From contig OY843726.1 of assembly GCA_963693005.1 (NCBI GenBank), positions 992,001 to 1,056,000 of the forward strand: a stretch of DNA of 64,000 bases, in the 5' to 3' direction. The DNA comes from Bodonicaedibacter sp963693005. Its GTDB lineage: Bacteria; Pseudomonadota; Alphaproteobacteria; UBA6184. The position numbers were made by a program, and so were the translations under genes. Position 1 is the first letter of the stretch; every line of letters starts with the position of its first letter. The notes under the pieces were generated by a model, which saw only the letters and a list, made by a program, of their open reading frames with translations, did no database searches and had not been told where the DNA came from. This document shows, piece by piece, positions 8,433 to 17,000 of the stretch.

Positions 8433-9690
8433 TCCATTTTGAGAAGACAATTGAGGCATTTGTTCCGCCAAATCCAAATGAGTTACACAATACGTGTTCA
8501 ACTTTTCGTGATTTTGCTATTAATGGAACTAGATCTAAGTCGCAGTCATCCTCTGGATCCTCAAGATTGAGCGTTGGAGGCACAATTTGATCCCGCATGG
8601 CCAAAATGCTAAAGATGGTTTCAACCCCACCAGCAGCACCCAAAAGATGGCCAATAGCTGATTTTGTTGAAGACATCGACAAATTTGATGTTTTGCCATT
8701 CAGCAACTTTTTAACTGCGCGATGTTCAATTGCATCACCCATTGGTGTTGAGGTTCCGTGGGCATTAATGTAATCAAGCTGATCAGCAGATAACTTTGCG
8801 TCACTTAACGCGGCCTTCATAGCGCGGTAAGCTCCATCACCATCTTCGGGAGGTGAAGTCATGTGATGAGCGTCACTTGACATTCCGTATCCCTTGTATT
8901 CGGCATAAATTTTTGCGCCACGCTTTAGGGCGTGTTCGAGTTCTTCAAGTACTAAAATTCCAGCACCTTCACCCATAACAAATCCATCTCTACCCTTATC
9001 CCAAGGTCTAGATGCTAATTCAGGCGTGTCGTTGTACTTTGTGGATAGCGCGCGTAGTGCAGCAAAGCCACCAATACCAATGGGGCAAATCGCAGACTCT
9101 GCGGCTCCGGCAATCATCACATCTGCATCACCATACTGCAACATTCTGGCTGCATCACCAATGGAGTGAACGCCACTAGCACATGCGGTTACAACGGCAT
9201 GGTTAGGCCCTTTGTAACCATAATTAATGGAAACGTGCCCAGAGAGCAAGTTGATCAAAGATGCGGGGATGAAAAATGGACTTACACGTCGCGGCCCTTT
9301 TTCATGGAGGGAAATAGAAGTGCGTTCAATTTCAGGAAGTCCACCAACGCCAGCACCTAAAGAGACGCCAGTACGTTCGCGCTCTTCATTAGAGGGGGAT
9401 GCCCAGTTAGCGTCTTCAATGGCTAGTTTAGCAGCTGCAATACCCAAATGGATAAAACGATCCATTTTTTTTTGGTCTTTTACAGGAACATAGTCTTCAA
9501 GGTTGAACTCGTCAGGTCCAGTTCCTTCAGGCACTTGCCCTGCAATTTTACAGGCATAATTTGTGGGATCAAAGGCAGAAATCTGACTAATGCCAGACTG
9601 TCCTGCAAGTAATTTTTTCCAAGTGGCTTCAACACCACACCCTAGTGGAGTGACTAACCCTAACCCGGTAACTACAATACGGCGCTTCAT
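8425..9690 (-). CDS. fabF: 3-oxoacyl-ACP synthase II
   Basis: A 421-aa KAS II enzyme that condenses malonyl-ACP with acyl-ACP in fatty-acid elongation. The Cys-His-His triad is present: C170 in VVTACASGVHS, H311 in INAHGTSTPMGD, and H348 in KSAIGHLLGAAGG. Length is normal for the family (about 412-425). It follows acpP by 14 nt and overlaps mltG, so chain elongation and cell-wall genes share a transcript. fabD and fabG, often just upstream, are not seen before acpP here. Confidence 0.97.
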   Translation of the reverse strand: MKRRIVVTGLGLVTPLGCGVEATWKKLLAGQSGISQISAFDPTNYACKIAGQVPEGTGPDEFNLEDYVPVKDQKKMDRFIHLGIAAAKLAIEDANWASPSNEERERTGVSLGAGVGGLPEIERTSISLHEKGPRRVSPFFIPASLINLLSGHVSINYGYKGPNHAVVTACASGVHSIGDAARMLQYGDADVMIAGAAESAICPIGIGGFAALRALSTKYNDTPELASRPWDKGRDGFVMGEGAGILVLEELEHALKRGAKIYAEYKGYGMSSDAHHMTSPPEDGDGAYRAMKAALSDAKLSADQLDYINAHGTSTPMGDAIEHRAVKKLLNGKTSNLSMSSTKSAIGHLLGAAGGVETIFSILAMRDQIVPPTLNLEDPEDDCDLDLVPLIAKSRKVEHVLCNSFGFGGTNASIVFSKWNG

Positions 9691-9704
9691 AATATAAAAC
9701 TAAA

Positions 9705-9947
9705 TTATTTTGTTGAGTTTTCAGAAAGAAAACTAACTGCGTCTTGAACGCTCATGATTTTTTGAGATGCTTCATCAGAGATCTCACATCCGAACTCTTC
9801 TTCGAATGCCATAACAACTTCTACAGTATCCAAACTGTCCGCACCTAGGTCATCGATAAAACGTGCTTCTAGTGTAACTTTATCTTCATCAACACCCAAT
9901 TGCTTTACAATGATTTGTTTTACGCGTTGAAAAATTTGATCACTCAT
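9705..9947 (-). CDS. acpP: Acyl carrier protein
   Basis: An 80-aa acidic four-helix carrier protein. Ser38 in GADSLDTVE is the attachment site of 4'-phosphopantetheine. It holds growing fatty acyl chains for FabF and other enzymes, including lipid A synthesis. The ATG at 9947 is preceded by AAAGGA at good distance. A longer in-frame start at 10067 would add 40 residues not found in the family and is not used. It appears to be the first gene of the minus-strand operon reaching rnd. Confidence 0.97.
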   Translation of the reverse strand: MSDQIFQRVKQIIVKQLGVDEDKVTLEARFIDDLGADSLDTVEVVMAFEEEFGCEISDEASQKIMSVQDAVSFLSENSTK

Positions 9948-10289
9948 CGTGGATTCCTTTGGTTTACATATTTTTTGTTTTTCCCCGAGCTGGTGAAAAA
10001 CTTTCTGTATTATAGTTTTTTTTTCTTCGGTGTCCAGTCTTTTGTGTTTAGTAAGGTGTTTTCCCAATAAACAAAGGTTTTTGTGCGGCTTTTGGACTGT
10101 TTGAAAGGGGGGGTGTTATGAAGGAAAGGCTATCTTTCAGTAAATGATGGATAAGTTTTGGTAGGTTAGATATGAATAAACTTAATAATAGCTGCGCTTT
10201 TAGGCGCGGGTGCTGATTTTTTGCGCTAAAGCCTTTCCTCGGGAGGTAAATTTCAGTATAATCCGAGCAGAATAACTGAAGGAACATGC
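9948..10289. other. Divergent control region between acpP and hslV
   Basis: This 342-nt space separates acpP (minus) and hslV (plus). A TATAAT at 10257-10262 sits about 28 nt before the hslV start. A small GCGC-rich inverted repeat (GCGCTTTTAGGCGC, near 10193-10206) is present. A 92-codon minus-strand ORF crossing this stretch has no family character or ribosome site, and I regard it as chance. Confidence 0.5.
10234..10262 (+). promoter_or_regulatory. Candidate promoter of hslVU
   Basis: A perfect TATAAT (10257-10262) has a weak TTTCCT at 10234-10239, 17 nt upstream. Transcription would begin near 10269. No sigma32-type signal was clearly seen, although hslVU is a heat-shock operon in many bacteria. 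Confidence 0.35.
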
Positions 10290-10844
10290 ATGGACGCACA
10301 TGGATTAAGCCCTTGGCACGGAACAACGATTTTATCGATTCGTCGTGGGAATGAGGTTGTTGTTGCTGGCGATGGCCAGGTTACAATGGGACAATCAATC
10401 ATTTTAAAAAGCAATGCAAACAAAGTGCGACGTATATCTGAAGGCCGTGTAATAGTTGGCTTTGCTGGAGCGACGGCAGATGCAATGACATTGTTTGAGC
10501 GTTTGGAAGGTAAGTTAGAGCAGTACCCTTCGCAGCTTAAGCGCGCATGTGTTGAGTTAGCCAAAGATTGGCGAACCGATAAGTATTTGCGCAAACTAGA
10601 GGCGCTGATGGCGGTGGTTGATAAAGAGTCGTCGTTGATTTTAACGGGGACAGGTGATGTGTTAGAGCCTGAAGGTGGAGTAATTGGTATTGGCTCTGGG
10701 GGCGCGTATGCGTTATCTGCAGGGCGTGCGTTAGCCACAAACTGCCCTGATATGGACTTAACGGAGATGGCGCAAAAATCTATGCAAATAGCTGCAGATA
10801 TTTGTGCGTTTACTAGTGATAAATTTGTGATTGAGAGTTTGTAA
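10290..10844 (+). CDS. hslV: ATP-dependent protease subunit HslV
   Basis: A 184-aa proteasome-like peptidase. A short leader (11 residues) precedes the TTILSIRR motif, and Thr12 becomes the N-terminal nucleophile after processing. VAGDGQVTMGQ and IGSGGAYALSAGRAL are hallmark motifs. It forms a double ring that is activated by HslU to degrade unfolded and regulatory proteins. The start at 10290 follows a GAAGGA ribosome site. The gene is followed by hslU after 4 nt. Confidence 0.97.
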   Translation: MDAHGLSPWHGTTILSIRRGNEVVVAGDGQVTMGQSIILKSNANKVRRISEGRVIVGFAGATADAMTLFERLEGKLEQYPSQLKRACVELAKDWRTDKYLRKLEALMAVVDKESSLILTGTGDVLEPEGGVIGIGSGGAYALSAGRALATNCPDMDLTEMAQKSMQIAADICAFTSDKFVIESL

Positions 10845-10848
10845 AGAC

Positions 10849-12159
10849 ATGAAGACATTTACGCCCAAAGAAATTGTTTCTGAATTAGACCGATATATTA
10901 TTGGACAGAAAAATGCAAAGAGATCGGTGGCGATTGCGATGCGTAATCGGTGGCGTCGTCGACAGTTAGAAGATGAAATGCGCCAAGAGATTAGCCCTAA
11001 AAACATCTTAATGATAGGGGCTACGGGTGTGGGAAAGACCGAAATTGCAAGGCGATTGGCGAAAATTGACAATGCTCCATTTGTAAAGGTCGAGGCCACT
11101 AAGTTTACGGAAGTTGGCTATGTAGGTAGGGATGTTGAGCAGATTATACGTGATTTGGTAGAAGTTGCGATGAACTTAACCCGAGAAGAGATGCGCCGTG
11201 ATGTTAGGGTGCAAGCAGAAAGCGTTGCGGAAAACAAGCTATTAGATGCTTTGGTTGGGGTGGATGCATCTGTGGAAACCCGGAATACCTTTAAACAAAG
11301 GCTGCGTGACGGCGTGTTAAAAGACAAAGAGATTGAGATTGAAGTGCCTGAAGCACCTGGAGGAAACCCGATGTCGTCGTTTGATTTTGGCGGTGGGCAG
11401 ATGCAAATGGGTATGATTGATATGTCGGAAATGTTAAATAAAGCAATTGGCTCTGAAAAAACTAAGACCCGAAAAATGCCAGTTGAGGAGGCTGAAAAAC
11501 TATTGATTCAGCTTGAGTCAGACAGATTGTTAGATAAGGACGTGATTTCTGAAACTGCAATTCGAGAAACAGAGCAGGCAGGAATTGTCTTTTTGGATGA
11601 GGTTGATAAGATTTGCAGCCGAGGTCAGCGTGATGGAAGTGTAAGCCGTGAAGGAGTGCAGCGAGATTTATTGCCGCTGCTGGAGGGGACGACAGTTGCC
11701 ACAAAGCATGGCCCAGTTAAAACTGACCATATTCTGTTTGTTGCCTCGGGCGCGTTTCATGTTGCGAAGCCTTCTGACTTATTGCCGGAGTTACAGGGGA
11801 GATTACCCATTCGTGTGGAGTTGGAAGCACTGACAGAGGAAGATTTTGTTCGTATATTAAGTGAGCCTGCGAATAGTTTGGTAAAGCAATATAAGGCCTT
11901 AATTGAAACTGAAGGAGTTTCGATTGATTTTACGGACGAGGGAGTTAAGTACCTTGCGAGTCTTGCTTATAGCCTGAACCAAAACGTTGAAAATATTGGT
12001 GCTAGGCGGTTGCACACGGTAATGGAAAAGCTATTTGAAGATATTAGCTTTAATGCAAGTGAAACCCCTGGAAAGTCCTATGTCATTACAAAAGAATATG
12101 TTGATGAGATGGTTGGGCGTTTATCGCAAAACTTAGATGTGTCTAAATTCATATTATAA
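10849..12159 (+). CDS. hslU: ATP-dependent protease ATPase subunit HslU
   Basis: A 436-aa AAA+ unfoldase that feeds substrates to HslV. Walker A is GATGVGKTE (residues 57-65), Walker B is GIVFLDEVDKI, and the I domain between them is present. The sensor region (ARRLHTVMEKL) lies near the end, and the C terminus (LDVSKFIL) matches the tail that docks into HslV. The ATG at 10849 is chosen. A TTG at 10831 in frame would overlap hslV and add six residues of no family character. Confidence 0.97.
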   Translation: MKTFTPKEIVSELDRYIIGQKNAKRSVAIAMRNRWRRRQLEDEMRQEISPKNILMIGATGVGKTEIARRLAKIDNAPFVKVEATKFTEVGYVGRDVEQIIRDLVEVAMNLTREEMRRDVRVQAESVAENKLLDALVGVDASVETRNTFKQRLRDGVLKDKEIEIEVPEAPGGNPMSSFDFGGGQMQMGMIDMSEMLNKAIGSEKTKTRKMPVEEAEKLLIQLESDRLLDKDVISETAIRETEQAGIVFLDEVDKICSRGQRDGSVSREGVQRDLLPLLEGTTVATKHGPVKTDHILFVASGAFHVAKPSDLLPELQGRLPIRVELEALTEEDFVRILSEPANSLVKQYKALIETEGVSIDFTDEGVKYLASLAYSLNQNVENIGARRLHTVMEKLFEDISFNASETPGKSYVITKEYVDEMVGRLSQNLDVSKFIL

Positions 12160-12177
12160 AAAATCGAAAAGAAACCA

Positions 12178-13197
12178 ATGTCTGTTGCCTTCGCAAACCA
12201 CCCTTCAGAAGAAGTTAATCCATTAAGCCAGCTTAAAGTATTGCTTGCGAGCAAGATAAAATCTGTTGACAAGTGCTTGCGAGACTTTGCGTATAGTGAT
12301 GTTGCAGAGTTGCCAAGTATTAGTGCTCATATTATTGAGTCCGGTGGAAAACGTTTGCGACCTCTGTTAACCTTGGCAGCAGCTGAAATGTGCAGTTGTC
12401 ATGAGGGTGATCGAGCTATTAGAATGGCAGCATGCATCGAGCTCTTGCATACGGCCACTCTGTTGCACGATGATGTTGTGGATGAAAGTGAGTTGCGACG
12501 CAGTAGACCGACAGCCAATAAGGTGTGGGGGAACCAATTAAGCATTCTTGGTGGAGACTTTTTGTTTTCAAAAATGTTTGATTTGTTGGTTCGCGATGGT
12601 TCGTTAGAGATTTTGGGGTTGTTTGTAAATACATCGCAGACATTAATTGAGGGAGAAGTTCTTCAAATTAAGACTCGCTTTAACTCTGAAGTGACGGAAA
12701 GTGATTATTTTAAAATTATAGAGGCTAAGACGGCTTCTCTGTTTCAGGCGGCGTTAGAGTTAGGTGGGCGCGTTGCGGGGGTTAGTCAAAATGAGTTAAA
12801 TGCACTGGCTGAGTATGCATATAATATTGGTGTGGCATTTCAGCTGATGGATGATGTTTTGGACTATACATCAGATGCTGCAACATTGGGAAAGCCAGAA
12901 GGAAATGACTTTTTTGAAGGGCAGATGACTTTACCGTTGATATATTTGCGGTTGCTTATAGATAGGGGCGAGGAGTTTTTTGCGCTAAAGGCAATACTTT
13001 CAAAGGCAGAAAGAACGATAGAAGATTTAGTTTGGGTGCAGAAGCAGTTAGAAATACATCAAGTTTCTAAAAAAATATCGGATCTTGCAATGCGTTTCGC
13101 GGCAAAAGCTAAAAACTCCTTAGTAGAGTTGCCGGAGCACCCAGTTCGAGACTTATTGGCGCAGTTAACGGTTTTTGTTGTGGAGCGTTGCAAATAA
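12178..13197 (+). CDS. ispB: Polyprenyl diphosphate synthase
   Basis: A 339-aa trans-prenyltransferase adding isopentenyl units to make the long side chain of quinones. GGKRLRP (56-62), the first Asp-rich motif DDVVDE (98-103) with the following RRSRP, and the second motif LMDDVLDYTSD are all present, so it should be active. Length and motifs suit octa- or decaprenyl synthases; chain length cannot be told from the sequence. It starts 18 nt after hslU and may be co-transcribed. Confidence 0.92.
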   Translation: MSVAFANHPSEEVNPLSQLKVLLASKIKSVDKCLRDFAYSDVAELPSISAHIIESGGKRLRPLLTLAAAEMCSCHEGDRAIRMAACIELLHTATLLHDDVVDESELRRSRPTANKVWGNQLSILGGDFLFSKMFDLLVRDGSLEILGLFVNTSQTLIEGEVLQIKTRFNSEVTESDYFKIIEAKTASLFQAALELGGRVAGVSQNELNALAEYAYNIGVAFQLMDDVLDYTSDAATLGKPEGNDFFEGQMTLPLIYLRLLIDRGEEFFALKAILSKAERTIEDLVWVQKQLEIHQVSKKISDLAMRFAAKAKNSLVELPEHPVRDLLAQLTVFVVERCK

Positions 13198-13286
13198 ATC
13201 GCATTTACACGCAAAAAATATCTGTATGTAGCCTTCTTTGTTTAAAGCGTCGTATAATAGAATATAAGTAAATAAAAAGGTGATGT

Positions 13287-13937
13287 ATGAAAAAAGGTTT
13301 GTTGTTAAGTGGCGTGTTGCTTTCGAGCGTGTGTGATTTGTCGGCGGCTGGTTGGAATGGTTTTTATGTTCGAACAGATTTGGCTGTAATGGGAGGAGGA
13401 AACTCTCACAAAAAAAACGATGCCCCGGCGTTGGCTGGCAAAAAAGAAGGTTCAACTGAGAGATTGATGCACTTGTCTGTCGCAGGTGGCTGGGGTAGAG
13501 TCTTCTCTGGTGGTGTTTATGCGGGTGCGGATGCGACGATGTTGGGGCTTTCTGGGGTAATGCACGGAATGGAATCGAATGAGTTTAGCTTTTTATACGA
13601 CCCTAAAATCACAGCGCGCGTTGGATTTGCTCGCTGTAATATGTTGGTGTATGCAGGGGGTGGAGTAGGCGCCCTATATGCCCTTTCGGAAAAAGAAAAA
13701 CTAAGAGGGTATCATGCACACTTTCCAAAAAACTCAGATGATAAGGCAGAGTTGCAGTGGACGTGGCATGCACGTATAGGTGCGGACTTTAAGCTAAAAG
13801 GAAACTGGACAGCGGGTGTGTTTTATGAGTATCAGCGATCGATAGCCCATAAAAACGAAGGTGACAAAACTTTGAATCGTACGGACATGAGTTTGGTTAA
13901 CGATCGCGTTGCTTTTGTCTTTGGGTATCAAATGTAG
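13287..13937 (+). CDS. Outer-membrane beta-barrel protein, 216 aa
   Basis: A signal peptide of about 20 residues ends near DLSAAGWNGFYV, the usual start of small 8-stranded outer-membrane barrels. Alternating hydrophobic strands follow (AGADATMLGLSG, ARVGFARCNMLVYAGGG, ARIGADFKLKGNWTAGVFYEY), and the last strand ends VAFVFGYQM. It belongs to the broad porin-like or surface-antigen barrel group, but I cannot name a family. A GGTGATGT ribosome site precedes the ATG, a TATAAT lies at 13253-13258, and a strong terminator follows, so it is a single-gene unit. Confidence 0.75.
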   Translation: MKKGLLLSGVLLSSVCDLSAAGWNGFYVRTDLAVMGGGNSHKKNDAPALAGKKEGSTERLMHLSVAGGWGRVFSGGVYAGADATMLGLSGVMHGMESNEFSFLYDPKITARVGFARCNMLVYAGGGVGALYALSEKEKLRGYHAHFPKNSDDKAELQWTWHARIGADFKLKGNWTAGVFYEYQRSIAHKNEGDKTLNRTDMSLVNDRVAFVFGYQM

Positions 13938-13954
13938 TTTTCTTTTAATGAGTG

Positions 13955-13978
13955 AAAAGCCCCCTTTTGGGGGCTTTT
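13955..13978 (+). terminator. Rho-independent terminator after the barrel gene
   Basis: AAAAGCCCCC and GGGGGCTTTT form a 10-bp stem with a 4-nt loop, ending in a T run. It works in either direction by symmetry and ends the barrel-gene transcript. Confidence 0.85.
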
Positions 13979-14189
13979 GTTGTTGTGGGGTTATGGAAAG
14001 TTTAGGTGTGGGTGCTAGAAGGGTGGGTTAAATTTGCAAGACGCATGAGTATGCGGGTGGTTGTGCAGAGTAAGGGAGGTTAAAAACAAAAACGTGAAGA
14101 AAAGAATGTAAACATAGCGATATACCTTGAAACATGAAGGAGGCTATGATAAAACAGTTTTCGGTGGGCAAAAGTGCCCGCTACGGCAT

Positions 14190-14265
14190 AGGAGTGTAGC
14201 TCAATTGGTAGAGTATCGGTCTCCAAAACCGAGGGTTGCGGGTTCGACTCCCGCCGCTCCTGCCA
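14190..14265 (+). tRNA. trnW: tRNA-Trp (CCA anticodon)
   Basis: A 76-nt cloverleaf. The acceptor stem AGGAGTG pairs with CGCTCCT with one G-T pair. The discriminator is G and the CCA tail is encoded (14263-14265). The anticodon loop contains CCA, the T arm has GGTTCGACTCC, and the D arm has GCTCAATTGGTAGAG. Its position just before secE is conserved in many bacteria. Confidence 0.96.
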
Positions 14266-14297
14266 CTTATTAATGTGCGATATGAAAGTTTTGATGT

Positions 14298-14498
14298 ATG
14301 GCGAAAGTATCCCTGGTTCAGTTTTCCCGACAAGTTCGGCAAGAAGTTTCTAAAGTTACCTGGTCAACACGCAAAGAGGTATTGGTGACTAGCATTATGG
14401 TGTTCGTTTTGGGTGCCATTGCTGCGACGTTTTTCTTTGCAGTAGATAGCGGAATATCTGCAGTATTAATGCGTATTTTCAAAGGATTGAGTTCTTAG
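14298..14498 (+). CDS. secE: Preprotein translocase subunit SecE
   Basis: A 66-aa single-span protein that clamps SecY in the inner membrane. The amphipathic helix (FSRQVRQEVSKVTWSTRKEV) is followed by one membrane segment (about 31-60). This is the short form with one helix, normal outside gammaproteobacteria. It is followed by nusG after 1 nt, a conserved pair. Confidence 0.95.
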   Translation: MAKVSLVQFSRQVRQEVSKVTWSTRKEVLVTSIMVFVLGAIAATFFFAVDSGISAVLMRIFKGLSS

Positions 14499-14499
14499 T

Positions 14500-15051
14500 A
14501 TGGAAGAAGTATCAGAAATTAAAAAGCGCTGGTATGTAATTGACGTATATTCGGGCTCTGAAAAACGTGTTGCGCAGACCATCGAAGAGAAGGTAATTAA
14601 GAAGAATCTTGAGCATTTGATTGGAAAGGTTTTGGTTCCGACCGAAACGGTGGTTGAGCTTCGCAAAGGAGTGAAGGTTAGCAAGGAAAAGAGTTTCTTT
14701 CCTGGATATGTGCTGGTTCAGATGGCTTTAACAGATGAGAGTTGGTCTTTGATCCGTTCGATTCCTCGTGTTTCTAGGCTGTTGGGAGGGACAACTCGTC
14801 CAACTCCTATTAGTTCGCGTGAGGTTGAGCGCTTGATGGGGCAGATTGAGGAGGGTGTTCGAAGCCCTAGATCTGCCGTAGTCTTTGAGATTGGTGAAGA
14901 GGTTCGTGTGAACGATGGTCCGTTTGCGACCTTTAACGGTATGGTTGAAGATATTGATTTGGAAAAAGAACGGATGAAGGTGTCTGTTTCTATTTTTGGT
15001 CGATCAACGCCCGTTGATCTTGAATTTTCGCAAGTTGACAAGATTAAGTAG
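14500..15051 (+). CDS. nusG: Transcription termination/antitermination protein NusG
   Basis: A 183-aa protein with an NGN domain (RWYVIDVYSGSEKRVAQTI, FFPGYVLVQM) that binds the RNA polymerase clamp, and a C-terminal KOW domain (VNDGPFATFNGMVEDID) that contacts Rho or ribosomal protein S10. AAAGGA lies within secE before its ATG. Length is normal. Confidence 0.97.
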   Translation: MEEVSEIKKRWYVIDVYSGSEKRVAQTIEEKVIKKNLEHLIGKVLVPTETVVELRKGVKVSKEKSFFPGYVLVQMALTDESWSLIRSIPRVSRLLGGTTRPTPISSREVERLMGQIEEGVRSPRSAVVFEIGEEVRVNDGPFATFNGMVEDIDLEKERMKVSVSIFGRSTPVDLEFSQVDKIK

Positions 15052-15125
15052 AAAATGTGTGGAAGATACGCCAAGTCGTCGACCACACACTCTTTAAAGA
15101 TAAAGTAAGTTAGAAAGAGAAGAGT

Positions 15126-15557
15126 ATGGCAAAAAAAGAAGTTATTGGTTACATTAAACTGCAAATTCCTGCAGGGAAAGCTAACCCCTCTCCTCCGGTT
15201 GGTCCGGCATTAGGGCAACGTGGGTTGAACATTATGGAGTTTTGTAAGGCGTTTAACGCAAAAACTCAAGACATGGAAGCTGGAGCTCCAATTCCAGTGG
15301 TAATTACGGCTTACAAAGATAAGTCGTTTACGTTTACTACGAAGACCTCTCCAAACTCGTTTTTCTTGAAAAAAGCCGCTGCGCTTAAAAAGGGTGGTCA
15401 GACGCCCGGGCGTGAATTGGCGGGTAAAGTTACGGTGGATCAGGTGCGTGAGATCGCTGAAAAGAAAATGGAAGATATGAATGCAAACGATATTGAAGCA
15501 GCAATGAGCATGATTAAGGGTTCTGCGCGTTCAATGGGATTTGAGGTAGTGGAGTAA
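15126..15557 (+). CDS. rplK: 50S ribosomal protein L11
   Basis: A 143-aa protein of the GTPase-associated centre. The Pro-rich N-terminal part (LQIPAGKANPSPPVGPALGQ) and the RNA-binding C-terminal domain (MNANDIEAAMSMIKGSARSM) are intact. It binds 23S rRNA together with L10 and is needed for the stringent response. First gene of the rplK-rplA pair, 74 nt after nusG. Confidence 0.98.
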   Translation: MAKKEVIGYIKLQIPAGKANPSPPVGPALGQRGLNIMEFCKAFNAKTQDMEAGAPIPVVITAYKDKSFTFTTKTSPNSFFLKKAAALKKGGQTPGRELAGKVTVDQVREIAEKKMEDMNANDIEAAMSMIKGSARSMGFEVVE

Positions 15558-15560
15558 GCT

Positions 15561-16265
15561 ATGGCACGTATGGGAAAAAACTTAAAAAAAGCCTGGGAAG
15601 GCTTGGATAAAGATGCTGAATATGCTTTGGCTGATGCAGTAAAGCAAGTTAAAGATCGTTCGTATGTAAAGTTTGATGCGACTGTTGAAATTGCGATGAA
15701 CTTAAACTTAGATGTTCGCAAGGCAGATCAGGCGTTGCGCGGAATGTTAACCTTACCAAATGGTAATGGTAAAACGGTTCGTGTGTGTGTTTTCGCAAAG
15801 GCCGCAAAGGCGGAAGAAGCGCAAAAAGCCGGGGCTGATATTGTAGGTGGTGAAGAGTTAATTGATGACATCACTAGCGGAAAGCTTCAGTTCGAGCGTT
15901 GCGTTGCAACTCCAGATATGATGGGTGTTGTGGGGCGTTTGGGTAAGGTTTTAGGTCCAAAAGGACTGATGCCGAATCCAAAGCTAGGAACCGTAACAAT
16001 GAATGTTGCTGAGGCAATTAAGGCTGCTAAAAGTGGTCAAATTGAATACCGCGCAGAAAAGACGGGTATTATTCATTTAGGTATTGGTAAGGTTAGCTTT
16101 GACGAAAAGAAGTTGCAAGAGAATGCATCTTTGGTAATTTCTACCTTAGCTAAAATTCGTCCTGCTGGTGTGAAGGGTAATTTCATCAAGAAAATTTCGT
16201 TGTGTTCAACTATGGGACCAGGTTTTAAGTTAGATTTGGCTGCGTTGAAGGAAATTACTGGGTAA
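15561..16265 (+). CDS. rplA: 50S ribosomal protein L1
   Basis: A 234-aa protein of the L1 stalk that guides deacylated tRNA out of the E site. It carries GRLGKVLGPKGLMPNPKLGTV, trimmed here to the signature core LGPKGLMPNPK. In E. coli L1 represses its own L11-L1 message; here the start is 3 nt after the rplK stop, which suits such coupling. GGAG in the end of rplK serves as ribosome site. Confidence 0.98.
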   Translation: MARMGKNLKKAWEGLDKDAEYALADAVKQVKDRSYVKFDATVEIAMNLNLDVRKADQALRGMLTLPNGNGKTVRVCVFAKAAKAEEAQKAGADIVGGEELIDDITSGKLQFERCVATPDMMGVVGRLGKVLGPKGLMPNPKLGTVTMNVAEAIKAAKSGQIEYRAEKTGIIHLGIGKVSFDEKKLQENASLVISTLAKIRPAGVKGNFIKKISLCSTMGPGFKLDLAALKEITG

Positions 16266-16279
16266 TTTAGAATTGTAGA

Positions 16280-16299
16280 AGAGAGGGAATAGCCTCTCT
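16280..16299 (+). other. Hairpin after rplA
   Basis: AGAGAGG and CCTCTCT form a 7-bp stem with a short loop. No T run of note follows. It may be an attenuator or RNase III site that lowers read-through from rplKA into rplJL. Confidence 0.4.
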
Positions 16300-16339
16300 C
16301 TTCTTAATACAGAATGGTTTATAGAAATATAGACCTATT

Positions 16340-16411
16340 TAGTTCCTGTCCAAGACTGAGGGTGCGAAAGCTTAATGTCCTTCATAGACGGATGACTTTT
16401 CGGACAGGACT
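16340..16411 (+). promoter_or_regulatory. L10 leader (binding site for L10-L12 complex)
   Basis: The closing helix TCCTGTCC (16344-16351) and GGACAGGA (16402-16409) encloses AAGACTGAGGGTGCGAAAG and TTAATGTCC, matching the known ribosomal protein L10 leader motif. When L10 is in excess it binds this RNA and represses translation of rplJ-rplL. It lies 30 nt before the rplJ start, as expected. Confidence 0.8.
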
Positions 16412-16440
16412 TAACAACTACAAACAATGGAGTGTATTGC

Positions 16441-16950
16441 GTGAATCGTAATGAAAAGCAAGCATTTATAGCTTCTTTGCGCGATAGTCTAGAGGGTAAA
16501 AAACTAGTTGTTGTTACTCAACAGTCGGGTTTGACGGTTACGGAAGTGACTGACCTTCGGGCTAAAATGCGAGAGGCCGGTGCGAACTACAAAGTGGTTA
16601 AAAACACTTTAGCGCGATTAGCAGTTCAAGATACTCCTGTTGCTCCTTTGGGGGATCATTTTAATGGTGCCATTGCTTTGGCATTTTCAGAAGATCCCGT
16701 TGCTGCAGCAAAAGTGGCGGTAGAGTTTGCAAAAACCAACAAAAAAATAAAAGTCATAGCGGCATCCCTTGATGGGAAGTTGCTAGATGACGCAAGCGTA
16801 GATGCGTTAGCGAAGCTTCCTTCTTTGGACGAACTTCGTGGAAGACTTGTTGGGTTGTTGCAGGCGCCCGCGACAAAAATCGCACGTACGCTTAAAGAGC
16901 CTGGTGCTCAAATTGCACGTGTTGCTGGGGCATATGCCGCAAAGGGATAA
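16441..16950 (+). CDS. rplJ: 50S ribosomal protein L10
   Basis: A 169-aa protein that anchors L7/L12 dimers to the ribosome. The N-terminal rRNA-binding part (LRAKMREAGANYKVVKNTLARLA) is clear. The GTG at 16441 is chosen because GGAG lies at good distance before it and the product then begins MNRNEKQ, as in relatives. A GTG at 16432 would sit on the ribosome site. Expression is expected to be self-controlled through the leader just upstream. Confidence 0.96.
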   Translation: MNRNEKQAFIASLRDSLEGKKLVVVTQQSGLTVTEVTDLRAKMREAGANYKVVKNTLARLAVQDTPVAPLGDHFNGAIALAFSEDPVAAAKVAVEFAKTNKKIKVIAASLDGKLLDDASVDALAKLPSLDELRGRLVGLLQAPATKIARTLKEPGAQIARVAGAYAAKG

Positions 16951-17000
16951 CCGGATATTTAATTGTTAATCTATTTTGTTAAATTAATTGGAGAAAAAAC

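Noticed and set aside
8433..8501. Longer start for mltG
   Set aside because: It would put 23 extra residues inside fabF; the ATG at 8432 gives the usual short stop-start overlap and normal length.
10048..10326. 92-codon minus-strand ORF between acpP and hslV
   Set aside because: No ribosome site, odd composition, and it overlaps the hslV start; likely chance in a control region.
13253..13258. Full promoter for the barrel gene
   Set aside because: The TATAAT is perfect, but no acceptable -35 box lies 16-18 nt upstream, so I list only the -10 in the gene note.
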